A stretch of 64,000 nucleotides of DNA, taken from contig JAVTVY010037038.1 of NCBI GenBank assembly GCA_036873755.1, forward strand, positions 109,628 to 173,627. The letters are read 5' to 3'. This document shows positions 22,831 to 35,339 of the stretch, in pieces. This DNA comes from Hanleya hanleyi (taxonomy: Eukaryota > Mollusca > Polyplacophora > Lepidopleurida > Hanleyidae). Position numbers and translations under genes: made by a program. Every line of letters starts with the position of its first letter. Position 1 is the first letter of the stretch. Below the pieces are notes generated by a model. It ran no database searches, had not been told where the DNA came from, and was given only the letters and a program-made list of their open reading frames with translations.

Positions 22831-25800
22831 CCGTATTGATAAATTAGAATTTAATTCCTGTCTGAAGACAGAGGATATATTTTTATGTTGGAAAAATATT
22901 CTTATCTAAGAGATATTTGTACGGGAATGGGATACTCAAATTTATTCTATTAATATCGCCGCCATGGGATCAAGGCTGGTGTCAGTTTGTCACCGGTCGG
23001 GGAAAATTAACCTTCGTTATCCGACCTATGGCGTTACAGGTGACTGAATGGGTGATATAGCTTTAATGACCGGCAAATTAGTCCGATATCATGTCCAGCC
23101 TCGGGTTAAACGCTTTAAAGTTCTGTCTTTACTGAACAAAAAATAAATTAACACTAAGATCTGTCAAATGATAGTTATGATACTGTCAGTTAACCGACTG
23201 TACAGTAGGAGTATTTTTACATTGGCATACAAAATAGGCGAAGGACAGAGAAAGAATTATGTTTTGAAATCAAATAAAACATTTCACGTATGTACTAAGT
23301 GCCCTTAGATTGATCTTGATTTTATCTAAATTTTTCGGTATCAATTAATATAACAGGTAAAATGGTAAATTCTGCTTTTTCAAATCTCACCTTCCATGAA
23401 TTTGCTGTATGTCATCTCGCATATATCAAAACTTCTCAATATTTTCGCCATCGTATATCGAATGCTTAAATCTCTGGAGGAATACCCTCCATAAAGGGTA
23501 CCCTATTTCTTCTGATTATTCGGACGGCAAAACTGAAGTTCAGACATCTGCGGAGAGAAATTCTGCTAACATTCTACTATTTTCCCAGTTTTTTGGGTAA
23601 ATAACATATCAAAGCCACAGTATTTAGCCTCAGTTGACATCAAGATATTATTTTCTGCATTTAAGTATAAAATTGCTGTTCGAAAAATTAGAAGAAATAG
23701 GGTGGGTTCACAAAAGAGACGATTGTTTTTAAATCAGCAATTAACGTACCAGGCATATCATTTTAGTGTACGAGATAATTTCTACGGTTTCGTGGTAGAG
23801 CTCTCCATATTAGTGATATTTGCGAGGAATATAGCGTTTGATAGACGACCTGAGGGGAGAAACAGTTCATATTCTATTGATTCCCAATTAATCATCTTTC
23901 ACTGTCAGCTATAGCCCTTGGCTTTACATCTCTTCGATTTGGACATCTTTTATCAATATCAAATATCCCTTTGATAATTTCCATAACTGGCGTGTGTTTC
24001 ATGTACGATTCGAGTCCGAACAAGGTCTCCTCAACCATGTTAATAAGTGCGTTGCCAAACACGTTTTATGCGGCATCAGATAAAATTGGCTCGGAAGCGG
24101 TCTTATTTCATAGAATTTTATTAATTTTTCACACTCTTTTCAAGTGAGTCTCTCACTCCCCCTTCCCACCCGCTCTCCACACCCGCTCTCCCGAGGAAGT
24201 ATTCCGTGACTGAATCTGTGTATACAATTCAAGCGTCTAGTCTGTCATTCAATATGCAGCCGTCGTCCATTAAAGAATTTCCGCGTCGATATTTCAAAGA
24301 CAAAAATTCATATAACAGAATTAGCACCAAATTCAAAAATCAAACACAGTATAAACATAAACATAAGCTAGGTCCGTCAAGAGAAAGGCGATCAACAGAT
24401 CACAGTTCACTGCGCCCAATTATTGAGCAGATATGCGTATCGTGCGTATCCACGAGCTATATGTTGTTGTCATATTGCATGCACTTGAGATATTGCAATT
24501 GAAAATTTTTTGGTCTGGTTTTGATATGAGATTTAATGATGTCACGTGATGAACTAGAGATAATGAGACAGACAGACAGTGAAATCGTTTCTTTTATAAA
24601 ATACATAGCATTGCGATACGTTTGTATTCCATTTACATTGTGTTCACAAGTAATTCCATATCACTTTTGCGACCGTTGGTTATAGTTTCCGAAATATGGT
24701 TACCATAGCAACCGATCATAATCAAGCTTTTATTCCAGAGGTTGAAGTATTGTTTGAATGAATATGAAGACCTTTGCTGCTGCTTATTTAGTGATTAACA
24801 TTTCGTAATTCGCGCAATTTCCAAAATAAAGCTCTTAGTAAACAGTTGCTATGATAACCTTATTCCTAAAAGTAATTACAATTTTTCCAAGAACAAACTT
24901 AAATAGTTTGCATAATGATGTGAATGAGCTTTATTATAAGTGTGAAAGAGATTAGACTTATAGCTCTGTAAATATATCAGAATATTTTCACAAAATCTCA
25001 TTTGCATAAAATCCCTCTGGATATCAAATTCAGAGTTCAAACTCCAATATCTCGCCAACCGTTTGAGGTATCTAACTGCGGTAAACAACATCTTACTGGG
25101 AGTACTTTCTTCTCGTAAAAGTAATCCACACATGTTACCCTTTAACGGTGGTTCGGAAAATACTATAATATAAGCGTGTATGAATATACTAAGAAATGTT
25201 TGTCTCCGACTTAATATGTTCGAAGTGTCGAGCTAATAAGTTGAAATCTTGAGTTAGTTAATTAAATTCTGAATTAGCATTGATAGAAGATTATTTTAAA
25301 TGTCGCGATACTAAGTGGAATTTACGAAAAATCTCATTGTCTTCCCTTTATGTTATATCTCGAAATTTCTACTTAGCATCTCGAAATTTCGATTCAGTAT
25401 CTCGAAATACCATGACGAAATTCGACTCGATTTATCTCAAAATTGTAACTTACTTGATTTGCGTGTGAATCGAACAAAAATATCATTTAGTCATTCTTTG
25501 ATTGTGGGATTTTCATCGCCATTAAATGGTGATGGCCGGGCCTCATCGATACTAAATATAGCGCTGCAGATTTTACTTGACAAATCATAGATATTTGATT
25601 ATTCATAAAGTCGCGCCTATATAGCGTATAGGTATCCCAATGGGTATTGTGCACCACGTTTGGCTGACCTAAACCTGTTCTCGTATGAAGACACCTAAAT
25701 ATGCAGAAATTGTCAAAAGCCAGTCCCTTCTTCCAAAGGCTACATAGACCATCTCTTACATTAGCGATGCTGTGAAGTGTATGTATCCCTTTTCACTGGA

Positions 25801-26876
25801 ATTGAAGGAAACTACTGATAGTTCATATGGAACATCATGTTTGGACCTATAACTTCTCTCACGTTGACTCTACGATAAGACAGACCATCACAATTTTTAG
25901 ATAGTTAACTACCCATTTCTTGATAGCAATATTCCACTAGGACTTGCATATGGCGTATCTCGTCTAGTAGTATTTTCTAGATCCTGTGCACAATTTGACG
26001 ATTTCAATCAACGCCAGAAAATACGATCGTAGCGTGCAAGATCTCGGGCGCTACGTTTCGTAACTTGTGTATATAATTTCGCACAAGCAACGTGTGACTG
26101 AGATACATCAAACTCTAAAAAAAAAAAAAAAAACGACTGAGAAATTCATTTGGATAAAGAATAATGATCAGTGATAAGGATTGTATTTAAAGAACCTCAT
26201 GGTGTTTTGCTCTCATCCTTGAGAACTGTTGACCGCTTCTCTCTTGCAGGAAACCATATTGTGGTTGTTGATTGTTTTTAAATAATTTTTATTTCATAAA
26301 TATTTGGAATTGATGCTAACTGTCGCATGAAAATAGGTATTTCGATAATTGGCGCTGAATTTTTTTTTTGTGGACGACGGCTGAATAGTGAATTTTGGAT
26401 CTGACGCCTAAAATTAAGACATTTTGGAGGTGCGCTATGACCATACAACTTAATTTGGGCAATCTATTAACTCGAGCAGTTGGGTTATATCTGTCACCGG
26501 CAGATTAATCAATACAACGCACCACTGCCCTCGATAATTCACTGAATTTCCGAAGCGGACATTAAAACTATACAGGATCTAAATGTGTCGCTCTATGCTC
26601 CCCGGACCTGGCGTCAAATAAATTCTCAGCGCTAACCACTCTGTAATCGATACAAAAACAGATTTCACGAGAAATGCTTTTTGCTGCACGACGGGGATTC
26701 GGCGTCTATTTTTTTTTTTTTCACAAAACACTGAGAAATTATGTTTGGTATAAAACCAGTGAACGACAAATTTGCAGGGCTTATGTATTCAAGATGTGAA
26801 ATAGACAAATTGTGATAAACTCTTCAATTAAGATGACGAAGCGGAACATCCTGTCTTGCCAGATACACCATGCGCA
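22831..26876. other. Long non-coding stretch
   Basis: About 4 kb without a recognised gene, RNA or tandem array. A poly(A) run lies near 26,118-26,134. A (GACA)n patch is near 24,570. The stretches 22,960-23,120 and 26,460-26,640 are complex and non-repetitive and could be conserved non-coding sequence, but this cannot be judged from one sequence. Confidence 0.4.
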
Positions 26877-27058
26877 TACACTCTAAAAATATTCTGTTAA
26901 AATTATGTTGCCTGGGTGATATTTTAACATTAGTTTCATGTAAATTTCAACACACAAAATGTGTTATTTCAAAACAATCTCCTACCTTATAGAATTATTC
27001 TTTTATGTTGCATAGAACATAATTTTCTTTCAGACAACAGAATATTTTTTACAGTGTA
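26877..27058. mobile_element. TA-flanked CACTG-type MITE (182 bp)
   Basis: Left end TACACTCTAAAAATATTCTG; right end, inverted, TACACTGTAAAAAATATTCT. The arms also share AAAATTATGTT about 10-20 bp further in. There is no coding capacity. The ends relate it to the 16.2, 40.5 and 47.1 kb elements. Confidence 0.65.
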
Positions 27059-27704
27059 TATTCTAGATATCAGCTCAGTCTATGCTATATTGTTAATCAT
27101 AATACTGTCAGAACATTTAGACCAAGACATACTTGGCTATGGCTGAATAACCATAGTCTGTACTAATTAATTATAATTTATAACCTTCTATTAATCATAT
27201 GTTTAATGAATATATCGCTGAACAATTTGATGGATAGCACAACTGTTTATGGGAACAAATATATTCAAAATCGAACGCCGTTTCACGGATGTTTCTTCCG
27301 CGTGATATATCTAGCAATATTGCTGGATGTAACAATGTCCACAGATACCTGGTCTGTGGGTATTTGACGATGAATACAAACATGTATATTTGGACTATTA
27401 AAATAATATTTAAGCTCTCCAAGAAAATAGTTGAATACTAACGCCAGAGCTATACTATACGATGGAGTCCAGTTATCGTGGTGTTTCTTAAAACTTGAAT
27501 ATTTGTAATATCTGAGAACAAAAAAATAATCATCCAATCAGTGACGCAAGACGATGGACTTGCTCGTCTCTGTGAGTGTGGGAGTTGATACTTCACTTAA
27601 TCTGATATGTAACACATTTCTTTGGTTTCTGGAACTGAGGTGAGGGTCGTGCAAAGTCATAAATTGTGAAATCTCAGTGCTGTTTACGTCCGCTCCTGCA
27701 TAGC
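27059..27704. other. Non-coding, no feature recognised
   Basis: No supported gene or repeat. Confidence 0.4.
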
Positions 27705-28195
27705 ATCCACAGACACAGCAGCGTCCTGCATTTGCATACACTTCGCCATCCATAAAATGGCTTGCGAATCGTGTGTCTCCATTATCGCGGAGCGATATCC
27801 GGTACTTTACCGTATTCTGTTCGGCCTTCATCCGGCGGAGAACAGACTCGAGAAATCTGATAAATTACAGGTTTTCATACCACTTTGGAAACAGATATTG
27901 CCTGGGCTTACAAAATATATATGTATGAATAACTTTCGTATCATCCAAGAGGTGTGGTAGATCTGCAATTTTGAACAAGTAGGAAGGACATCACATGACT
28001 CGAAAATGGCGGGTTACGTTGGGGTTACGTTGGGGTTACGTCGGTAGATTTTAGCTGAGTGGCCGACGAAGTCACGTGGTATTGATTTCTGGAAATTCCC
28101 TCTTGCAGTTGCCGAAAGTAGGCTGAAAAATGGATACACACGATCCCAGAGTCAGTCTTACCGCGTATAGATGACCCAGATGGTTACAGGTTGCA
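27705..28195 (-). repeat. Dispersed repeat R2 (inverse of 41,570-42,030)
   Basis: Read on the minus strand, this stretch aligns with 41,570-42,030 over nearly its full length at roughly 85-90% identity. Landmarks are GGAGACACACGATTCGCAAG, TCAGATTTCTCGAGTCTG, GATGAAGGCCGAACAGAAT and CCCGCCATTTTCGAGTCATG. The frames at 27,538-27,960 lie in it and have no recognised family. Inside, the motif GGTTACGTTGG is tandemly repeated three times near 28,011-28,045 but occurs once in the other copy. Confidence 0.75.
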
Positions 28196-28869
28196 GCGTC
28201 CTGCAGCTACATGGATTGACATAGCTCTATTGGTTGGTTGGTTGGTTTGATTGGGCTATACTGGCAAACCCGAGATTTGATATACCGTGTATCAAAATTA
28301 TTTTATCATGTTATCTTTTTATCATTATTTTATCATATTGAGTCTGCCTGTCGGACTATCAACAACATTACTATTTGGCAACGCAGTTGATGTTTTGGTA
28401 ACAGAGTTTACATAATTTTCCTCAATAACGTTACTTTGTCAACAACCTGAATTTTTGTAAACCACGTTACTATGTTTATCGAATTCAAAGACTTCCCGGC
28501 TAATGTCAAGCAACTTGTTTGTCAAATAACCCGGTTAACTTAATTTAGTGTCGATCTGCTGTAGATCAGACATTGAAGAAGATAGAACCGTCAGTATATA
28601 TAGGGGGAACCCTTATCACTGGCGTTGGTCTCTGTGCCAGAGTAGAATAGAATATAATAGAATGCTTTATTTTTCCAATCACAGTCATCGTGCGCATGCG
28701 CACTCAACTGGAAGTCTGTGTCTGGGCAGAGATTTTCAGCTTTATTTTTATTTATTTATTTTAAAATTCAAGATGGCGGGGGACATGGAATCTCATTTCT
28801 TGCATATTTACCGTCCAAAATTGCAACTTTTCAAATCACTCAATATCGATTCGTCGTGGATAGTAAACT
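28196..28869. other. Non-coding; (TTGG)n microsatellite near 28,232
   Basis: A short (GGTT)n run at about 28,232-28,250 and an AT-rich (TTTA)n stretch at 28,740-28,765. The frame at 28,548-29,006 runs into the minisatellite and has no recognised family. Confidence 0.4.
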
Positions 28870-30135
28870 CATGGATGGGGTCAATCTCTACGAGGCCACT
28901 CAACGACCAAGAGTTTATGTTCATGGTGTACACGTTGATGGTGTCTGAATTGACTGTGGTGTCTGAAGACTGTGCACGTCTTTCGGATTCATGGCAGCTC
29001 AACTGACTGTGTGATCTGAAGACTGCGTGTCTTTTGGATTGATGGCGACTCAGCTGATTGTGGGGTCTGTAGACTGTGCACGTCTTTCGGATTGATGGTG
29101 ACTCAACTGACTGTGGGGTCTGTAGACTGTAAACGTCTTTCGGATTGATGGCGGCTCAGTTGACTGCGGAATCTGAAGACTGTGTACGTCTTTCGGATTG
29201 ATGGCAGCTAAACTGACTGTGGGGTCTGTAGACTGTACACGTCTTTCGGATTGATGGCAGCTAAACTGACTGTGGGGTCTGTAGACTGTACACGTCTTTC
29301 GGATTGATGGCAGCTAAACTGACTGTGGGGTCTGTAGACTGTGTACGTCTTTCGGATTGATGGCAGCTAAACTGACTGTGGGGTCTGTAGACTGTACACG
29401 TCTTTCGGATTGATGGCGGCTAAACTGACTGTGGGGTCTGTAGACTGTGTACGTCTTTCGGATTGATGGCAGCTAAACTGACTGTGGGGTCTGTAGACTG
29501 TGTACGTCTTTCGGATTGATGGCAGCTAAACTGACTGTGGGGTCTGTAGACTGTGTACGTCTTTCGGATTGATGGCGGCTAAACTGACTGTGGGGTCTGT
29601 AGACTGTGTACGTCTTTCGGATTGATGGCAGCTAAACTGACTGTGGGGTCTGTAGACTGTGTACGTCTTTCGGATTGATGGCAGCTAAACTGACTGTGGG
29701 GTCTGTAGACTGTGTACGTCTTTCGGATTGATGGCAGCTAAACTGACTGTGGGGTCTGTAGACTGTACACGTCTTTCGGATTGATGGCAGCTAAACTGAC
29801 TGTGGGGTCTGTAGACTGTTTACGTCTTTCGGATTGATGGCAGCTAAACTGACTGTGGGGTCTGTAGACTGTGTACGTCTTTCGGATTGATGGCGGCTAA
29901 ACTGACTGTGGGGTCTGTAGACTGTGTACGTCTTTCGGATTGATGGCAGCTAAACTGACTGTGGGGTCTGTAGACTGTGTACGTCTTTCGGATTGATGGC
30001 AGCTAAACTGACTGTGGGGTCTGTAGACTGTGTACGTCTTTCGGATTGATGGCAGCTAAACTGACTGTGGGGTCTGTAGACTGTACACGTCTTTCGGATT
30101 GATGGCGGCTCAGTTGACTGTGTGGTCTGAAGACT
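28870..30135. repeat. 53-bp minisatellite array
   Basis: About 23 copies of a 53-bp unit containing ACTGACTGTGGGGTCTGTAG, CGTCTTTCGGATTGATGGC and AGCTAA. The period is exact in the middle (CTGTGGGG at 29,641 and 29,694). Variants alternate at two places, gtgtacg/gtacacg and gcagct/gcggct. The first four units and the last one are more diverged. Confidence 0.92.
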
Positions 30136-30605
30136 TGACCACAATCTACAATCGCCAAGACTTTCTGTGCTACCAGCAAGTAATCGTTATCTTGCGCAGC
30201 CATACGGGATACAATTGAAACTATTATAAAGAATAACATCAAATATATCACATGTATCTGTCTCCCATTTGGAGTGTAACATGATTTTGTGATTCTTTGG
30301 CGCCGATTTTTTCTCACATAACTCCTGCACTCTTGTCCAGTCTGCGATAATTTTGAGTTCCATCAAATGCATGTGTATCTGAGATATTGATAATAGGAAA
30401 TAAAGGAAATATTCGCCCTCAATTAGATTACATTTTAATATTTCCCCTCTTTAAGCGGAGATTTCTAGTTCAAGGCCGCAAACACCATTGCAAACCTCTT
30501 CTACAGTCCATCCGTCCGTCAGTGAACGTTGCTACATGTTCATAGATGATGCGATACCGCAGCATAAAAATATACGTAGACCATAAGATATAATTTCCGG
30601 TAAGG
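30136..30605. other. Non-coding, no feature recognised
   Basis: No supported gene or repeat. Confidence 0.4.
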
Positions 30606-30720
30606 GCGTGTGACAATCTGATTAAAACCAGATCTTAAAAAAACACTCCCCCTCAGCGAAAAGTCAGAGGGGGAACGGTTTTTTAAGATCTGATTTAATC
30701 AGATTATAGAGCGTGTGACA
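30606..30720. mobile_element. Small hairpin MITE with 10-bp flanking direct repeat
   Basis: The stem pairs AATCTGATTAAAACCAGATC (from 30,615) with GATCTGATTTAATCAGATT (ending 30,705), and TCCCCCTC with GAGGGGGA inside. GCGTGTGACA occurs on each side (30,606-30,615 and 30,711-30,720) and may be a target duplication, although five bases separate it from the right stem. Confidence 0.6.
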
Positions 30721-31629
30721 GACGCTAGAACATTTTTATCAACAGAACGAGTACTTGGTATGATATAACCGGATGTTCTGAAACATATTCGTGTGGATAC
30801 TTTTTAAAGACAAATCCGTTGTTGTTGTGTGTGTGTTTTTGTTGTTGTTGTTTTTTAATACATGCGTGGGAAACTGATAGTGAGATAAACAGGTGACGTC
30901 AATCTGACACACAACTCCAAGGTATGCAAGGTCATTTTGCATTGGTCGTGTGCGCTGAAAAGTTGTTCCATGACGAGAAGGGATGAGTCTACATCAACTT
31001 CCGAAAGATATATTGCCTAGCCAATGTTTGCCTGATAGAGCCCCAAAAACCCCGATCACCCCCAGCTTAAGGTCCTCAACCCCTAATCTCTCAATCCTTG
31101 CACATAGCGTCTCAAGGACGACATTTCGATGCCTTGTCTAGGCTAACAGTTCGATATGTAAACAGTTCTAAATCAACTAGAACTTCACGCCTCTAAATCC
31201 GTCTATAAAAAGTTAATCCAGAGAAGAACTCTCCTCTGAGCCACTAGACCACAGAACTGAATTCCTAGGCTGAGATTCAGTCTCTGTAGAAAAAAAATAG
31301 ATAAGAGAAAGTGATGTAAAAATGTTGTACTGAGATGGAAGCAATACAGTAGCTCCGGCCTATTCTAAACAGTTTTTAAAGAAACCTACAGTTAAACGCA
31401 ACATTAAAGAGAGTCGAAAAGGATGCCGCTGTACCGACAAGAAGTCAAATGACACGACAGACAAATATACTGACTACGTATTTCGAAAAAAAAACATCAC
31501 AAAAACTAAAAGTGATCCCTGTGATGATTGGTATCTCAGCCATGCTTTTATCGTGGCTGTTCATGTCGACATCTTGAACGACATGAACACACGGCCCCTG
31601 GCACCGATTATGAAAAAGAAATCCGCTGG
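30721..31629. other. Non-coding; (GT/GTT)n near 30,820-30,855
   Basis: Simple GTTGTT/GTGTGT repeat and otherwise unrecognised sequence. Confidence 0.4.
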
Positions 31630-31940
31630 TGGAGAGTATGATATGCATGGAATTCGGAGGAGCGACGCTCCATCGGATTGGTTTTTGATAAGAGCACGAG
31701 GATGAAGGAGTTAGCATGGAGCGAATCAGCCACGAACCCATGAACCGCAAGGCAAAGGAGTCATTGAGCGAAGGGTCCACGATGCAAAGCATCGATGGAG
31801 TGAAAGAGTGGTAGTGTAAAGGAGTCACGAAGTACGGTCACGGGGCGAAAGTGAAGTAGCTTCGTGTCGCTCCATCGCATCTTCGCTCATTTGTATTGCA
31901 GTAACCTAAACGCGATGGAGCGAAGGAGCGAAATGACCTC
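31630..31940. repeat. Cluster of inverted 'GGAGCGA/TCGCTCC' motifs
   Basis: Short motifs ggagcga, gatggagtga and tcgctccatcg recur on both strands. The clearest pair is TCGCTCCATCGC (about 31,868) with GCGATGGAGCGA (about 31,912). It resembles the motif-saturated MITEs at 32.4 and 40.5 kb, but clear terminal repeats were not found. The 127-codon minus-strand frame at 31,445-31,828 lies here and is not supported as a gene. Confidence 0.45.
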
Positions 31941-32397
31941 ATTCGACTGGCATAAATATGAGTGTCCGTTTACTGTGTCATGTATTGAGTAATTCTGGAC
32001 ATCTTTTGACGTGACAAGGCCGTTACTCTTAACGAATTCGTTTTGTCTTTCTCTAACACAAACTTTTTATACGTGATAAGAAACCATAAGTTTATTAGGG
32101 TACAAAAACAGCTCAGAACCCCTCGGCTGTTCGGATACAGATGCATACATGTTATAAAGTTAAGGGAGTTTGGTTATAACGGGTTTATTGATATCCGAGG
32201 TGGGGTTGGGGCGAGTCATCTTAAACATCTTAAACATGGTTCTGATCCCTCGTCAGTTTCATGCGCGTTATACGATTGGACGATAGATTGTGATATTAAC
32301 ATCAAAGATGGATAGACAACCTTACTTTTAATATCTTTGATGTCGTATATAACTCTAGACTATGTTATGCACAACAACTTATTTTTACTGTGGACCC
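31941..32397. other. Non-coding, no feature recognised
   Basis: No supported gene or repeat. Confidence 0.4.
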
Positions 32398-32686
32398 ATC
32401 ACAGCCAGAAAAAAGGTGATCCCCTTTAATGGTGATCAGATTTAGCCATCACCTTTAAAAGGTGATGAGTTCGAGCCATCACCTTTGAATGGTGATGACC
32501 AACACCTTTTATGGGTGATGGTTTTGCCTCATCACCCTCAAAAGGTGATGAACTAAATTTACAAACATTGCTCATCACTTTTCAGAGGTGATGACCATCA
32601 TTATTAAAGATGATTATAGAAGGGTGATGACTCCAACTCATCACCTTTTCGGGGTGATAGTTATCAGCTTTTTTCTGGCTGTGATG
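32398..32686. mobile_element. Motif-saturated MITE built of GGTGATG repeats
   Basis: Terminal inverted repeat CATCACAGCCAGAAAAAAGG (32,398) against the inverse of CTTTTTTCTGGCTGTGATG (ending 32,686). The interior consists almost wholly of GGTGATG and its complement CATCACC, often as local hairpins (CATCACCTTTAAAAGGTGATG). There is no coding capacity. A second, broken copy lies at 32,780-33,641. Confidence 0.7.
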
Positions 32687-32779
32687 TTCTGTAGCATAGG
32701 CACGTTTTCAAAGTTTAGTCTCTAAATAACAGATAATACATTCAATTCAATATGGAACCACGTCATACAGAAAAGTAGT

Positions 32780-33050
32780 GATGGATTATCGGTAAAGAGG
32801 GCCTGTTCTCACCATTTATTGGTGGGGACAACTGGTGATGAAGTCAGTTCTTCACCATATATTGGTGATGGGGCCTGCAATAATTGGTGAGGAGCAATGA
32901 GTGTAGTGTAGCATCATCATTTATGGTGAGGGTTAGCCCCGGTCACGAATAAATTGCGAGGAATGAGATTTCAAGTCATCATCATTTACTGGTGATGGTC
33001 AGTCCCCACCAATAAATGGTGATGGCCAGCACCACTTAATGCAATCTAGG
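32780..33050. repeat. Second GGTGATG element, left part
   Basis: Repeated CACCATTTATTGGTG-type hairpins and GGTGATGG motifs matching the interior style of the 32.4 kb element. The outer left terminal repeat is not visible. Confidence 0.5.
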
Positions 33051-33524
33051 TAAACCAAGATGGTAAATCGGGGGAATACCATCTAGACGTAACGCTATGA
33101 AAACCTCGTGCGAACTGTTCGCCGATATTCTACGAGATCCCATAATAAGCCAATCACGACCATTTCAACCTTTTCGCTCTGACAATGATTGACGTTTACT
33201 TCAAGGAGATTAACATCTTCGCACGGCTCAATCTTTTGATATTTTCTACCCCAAACAAAGCCAGACTTTTCGGCGGGAGTAAACTCTTTGATGTTTACGG
33301 ACCCTGTCTGGAAATGATGCCATATTTGGAAACTGTTTCGGGATAATGTTTATATATTAGACCACGAGCTACCGTGTGTAATTACCGTGGGCGTGATTTT
33401 GACACAGTTACAATCAGCTATCGATCTGATTGGCTAACAATAGTAGTTTCAACTCGCACGGGATTTATATAGGGCTGAATTCAGATATAATATTCCGTGA
33501 TATTATATCTGAGTTTACTGAGAT
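33051..33524. other. Unrelated segment between two GGTGATG blocks
   Basis: About 470 bp without the motif. It could be an insertion splitting one element, or spacer between two partial copies. A small palindrome, ATATAATATTCCGTGATATT, is near 33,485. Confidence 0.35.
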
Positions 33525-33641
33525 TGCACTTAATGGTGATGTTGGAATATGGCGATGGTTCTAAATTATCACCATTTATTGGTGAGGCTGTCGTCACCTG
33601 TTTTGGAGATAGCTATCACCAGTTTTTTCTGGCTGTGTGCA
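33525..33641. repeat. Second GGTGATG element, right end
   Basis: Ends in TCACCAGTTTTTTCTGGCTG, the same terminal sequence as the right end of the 32.4 kb element, preceded by GGTGATG/ATCACC motifs. Confidence 0.55.
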
Positions 33642-33645
33642 CCAG

Positions 33646-33835
33646 AGGCCCTCAAAGTTTTGGGGGGTGTGAGCGGTGGTATTACGGTGAAGTGACGAAA
33701 TATGGAGTCTCTATATATAACCCCATGCTTTATATAAAAGTAAAGCATGGGGTTATATATAGAGACCCCATATTTCGACACTTCACCGTAATACCACCGC
33801 CTCCCCTCCCCCCCCCAAACTTGTTTTGAGGGCCT
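33646..33835. mobile_element. 190-bp near-perfect palindromic MITE
   Basis: The ends AGGCCCTCAAA and TTTGAGGGCCT are inverted copies. The stem continues through GGTGGTATTACGGTGAAGTG / CACTTCACCGTAATACCACC and then TATATATAACCCCATGCTTT with its inverse around a ~10-bp loop near 33,737. One arm only recurs at 48,171-48,246. Mirrored frames on both strands (33,497-33,829 and 33,569-33,844) reflect the palindrome. Confidence 0.8.
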
Positions 33836-34875
33836 GTGATGCATGGATGAAACCGACTTGGTTTTGATGGAACCTGTTTGATTTTATCTGGGGCCATTTT
33901 CATTTGAAGATTTAATTCGATGAAATAAACGTTTAGAAATTCATCAGTACTTTCGCTTTACTGTTTTTCTCGTTTTTGCTTCGTCTATGGTAATCAGGAT
34001 CCTCGTGCTTGCATATCCATGTGTTCTTAATCTCATTTAAAGGCATGTTTCTGATCGCTGTGTTGCTCTTTTTTTCTCTTCGAATTCCATTCAAAATTGT
34101 TCCTGAAATAGGGACAGTGAGTGTGTGTATTGGATAACTAGACTAACTGGGGATGTCTTACTAATTTGCTGATTAGCCTCATTTAATCGTAAATTTTCAT
34201 GGACTGCGAGAAGTGATAGGCTTGACAGATTGACAACTTTTCCTACCCTCCTTGATTTTGGAGCAGTTCGTACCAGACTCCGTGTACGTTATCAATTTAT
34301 TATACATCAAGTTGATTAGACCCGTCTGTGTACCTTTTGAACCAAACATCAATGGGCCCTTGATTCCACCTTAGCAAAAACACATGTGAATTATTCTGTT
34401 AACTCTCATTTGCTACCGAATGGCAGTACATGTATCAAAGAATGCGATAAACTTTCATGAAGTACCGTAACTGAGAGCTTCAAACTGTGAAATCCAACCA
34501 CATTGTCGTAAACCGCAAACTACAACCGGCATAATATAATGGACAAGCACTGTTATTTGAGCTTTTCATTTCGATCCATTTTATTGTCCATGCATCGTAT
34601 CTTTTTCGCGTTAGGCCAATATGCAGAGCAGGCTAAAGTACATGAGTAAATTTCTTACAGACCGCTAAGACTCATGTCGCTGTACTGACCCTGGCACAGA
34701 ACGTTGTGAAGTCCACGCTTACTGGCTGTTTGGCTATCTGCAAAGAAAGTAACTTTAATTGAGAATGTCACACAGACTAAAAAATAAATAAAATAGTTCA
34801 GACAAAGCTCAACACGTCACCAGGCTCGTGACTGTGCTGTGTCAGGGTTTTTCGGGGGGATAATCCTTGGTATTC
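33836..34875. other. Non-coding, no feature recognised
   Basis: No supported gene or repeat. Confidence 0.4.
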
Positions 34876-34880
34876 TGTAA

Positions 34881-34954
34881 GATATCGCGGATCTATTCTG
34901 GTGTTCAGGATCGCTGTGGTGCCGATCCATTCACAAGGGTAGATCCGCGATATC
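34881..34954. repeat. Short inverted repeat, 15-bp perfect stem
   Basis: GATATCGCGGATCTA at 34,881-34,895 is inverted at 34,940-34,954. A partial third copy, CGCGGATCTGAG, is near 35,060. Confidence 0.6.
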
Positions 34955-35339
34955 ACCCTGGCGTGGAGCAGTCCCTGTCTGATGCCGTATTGAGATTGGA
35001 CTAAATTCGGGAATGGTCGCAGCCAGGGACCTCTATCTTCTAAACGGGCCAATCACATTCGCGGATCTGAGTTCGTTGAGGCGACAATATGATTGGTTAA
35101 TTGCCCGAGACCACGGATGCGTCCATAATATCATATAACGACATGTACAAAGGGTTACATGTAACTTATCAAGATTGACTCCTGACTTGCTGCAAATCCT
35201 TAAAGATCTTGGGACAAGCAATGCAGAACATTGTCATCAATGATTGACTGGTTTTATTTCATTTTTTTCTCCGAATTTATTTTTGCTTTATGATAACCCA
35301 CATTATCCCAGCATCGGAAAGTATCCTCTGAATATTTTC

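Noticed and set aside
19080..30135. CRISPR-like arrays
   Set aside because: Units repeat head to tail without unique spacers, and the context is eukaryotic; these are minisatellites.
31445..31828. 127-codon minus-strand frame
   Set aside because: Lies on the GGAGCGA motif cluster; no family similarity.
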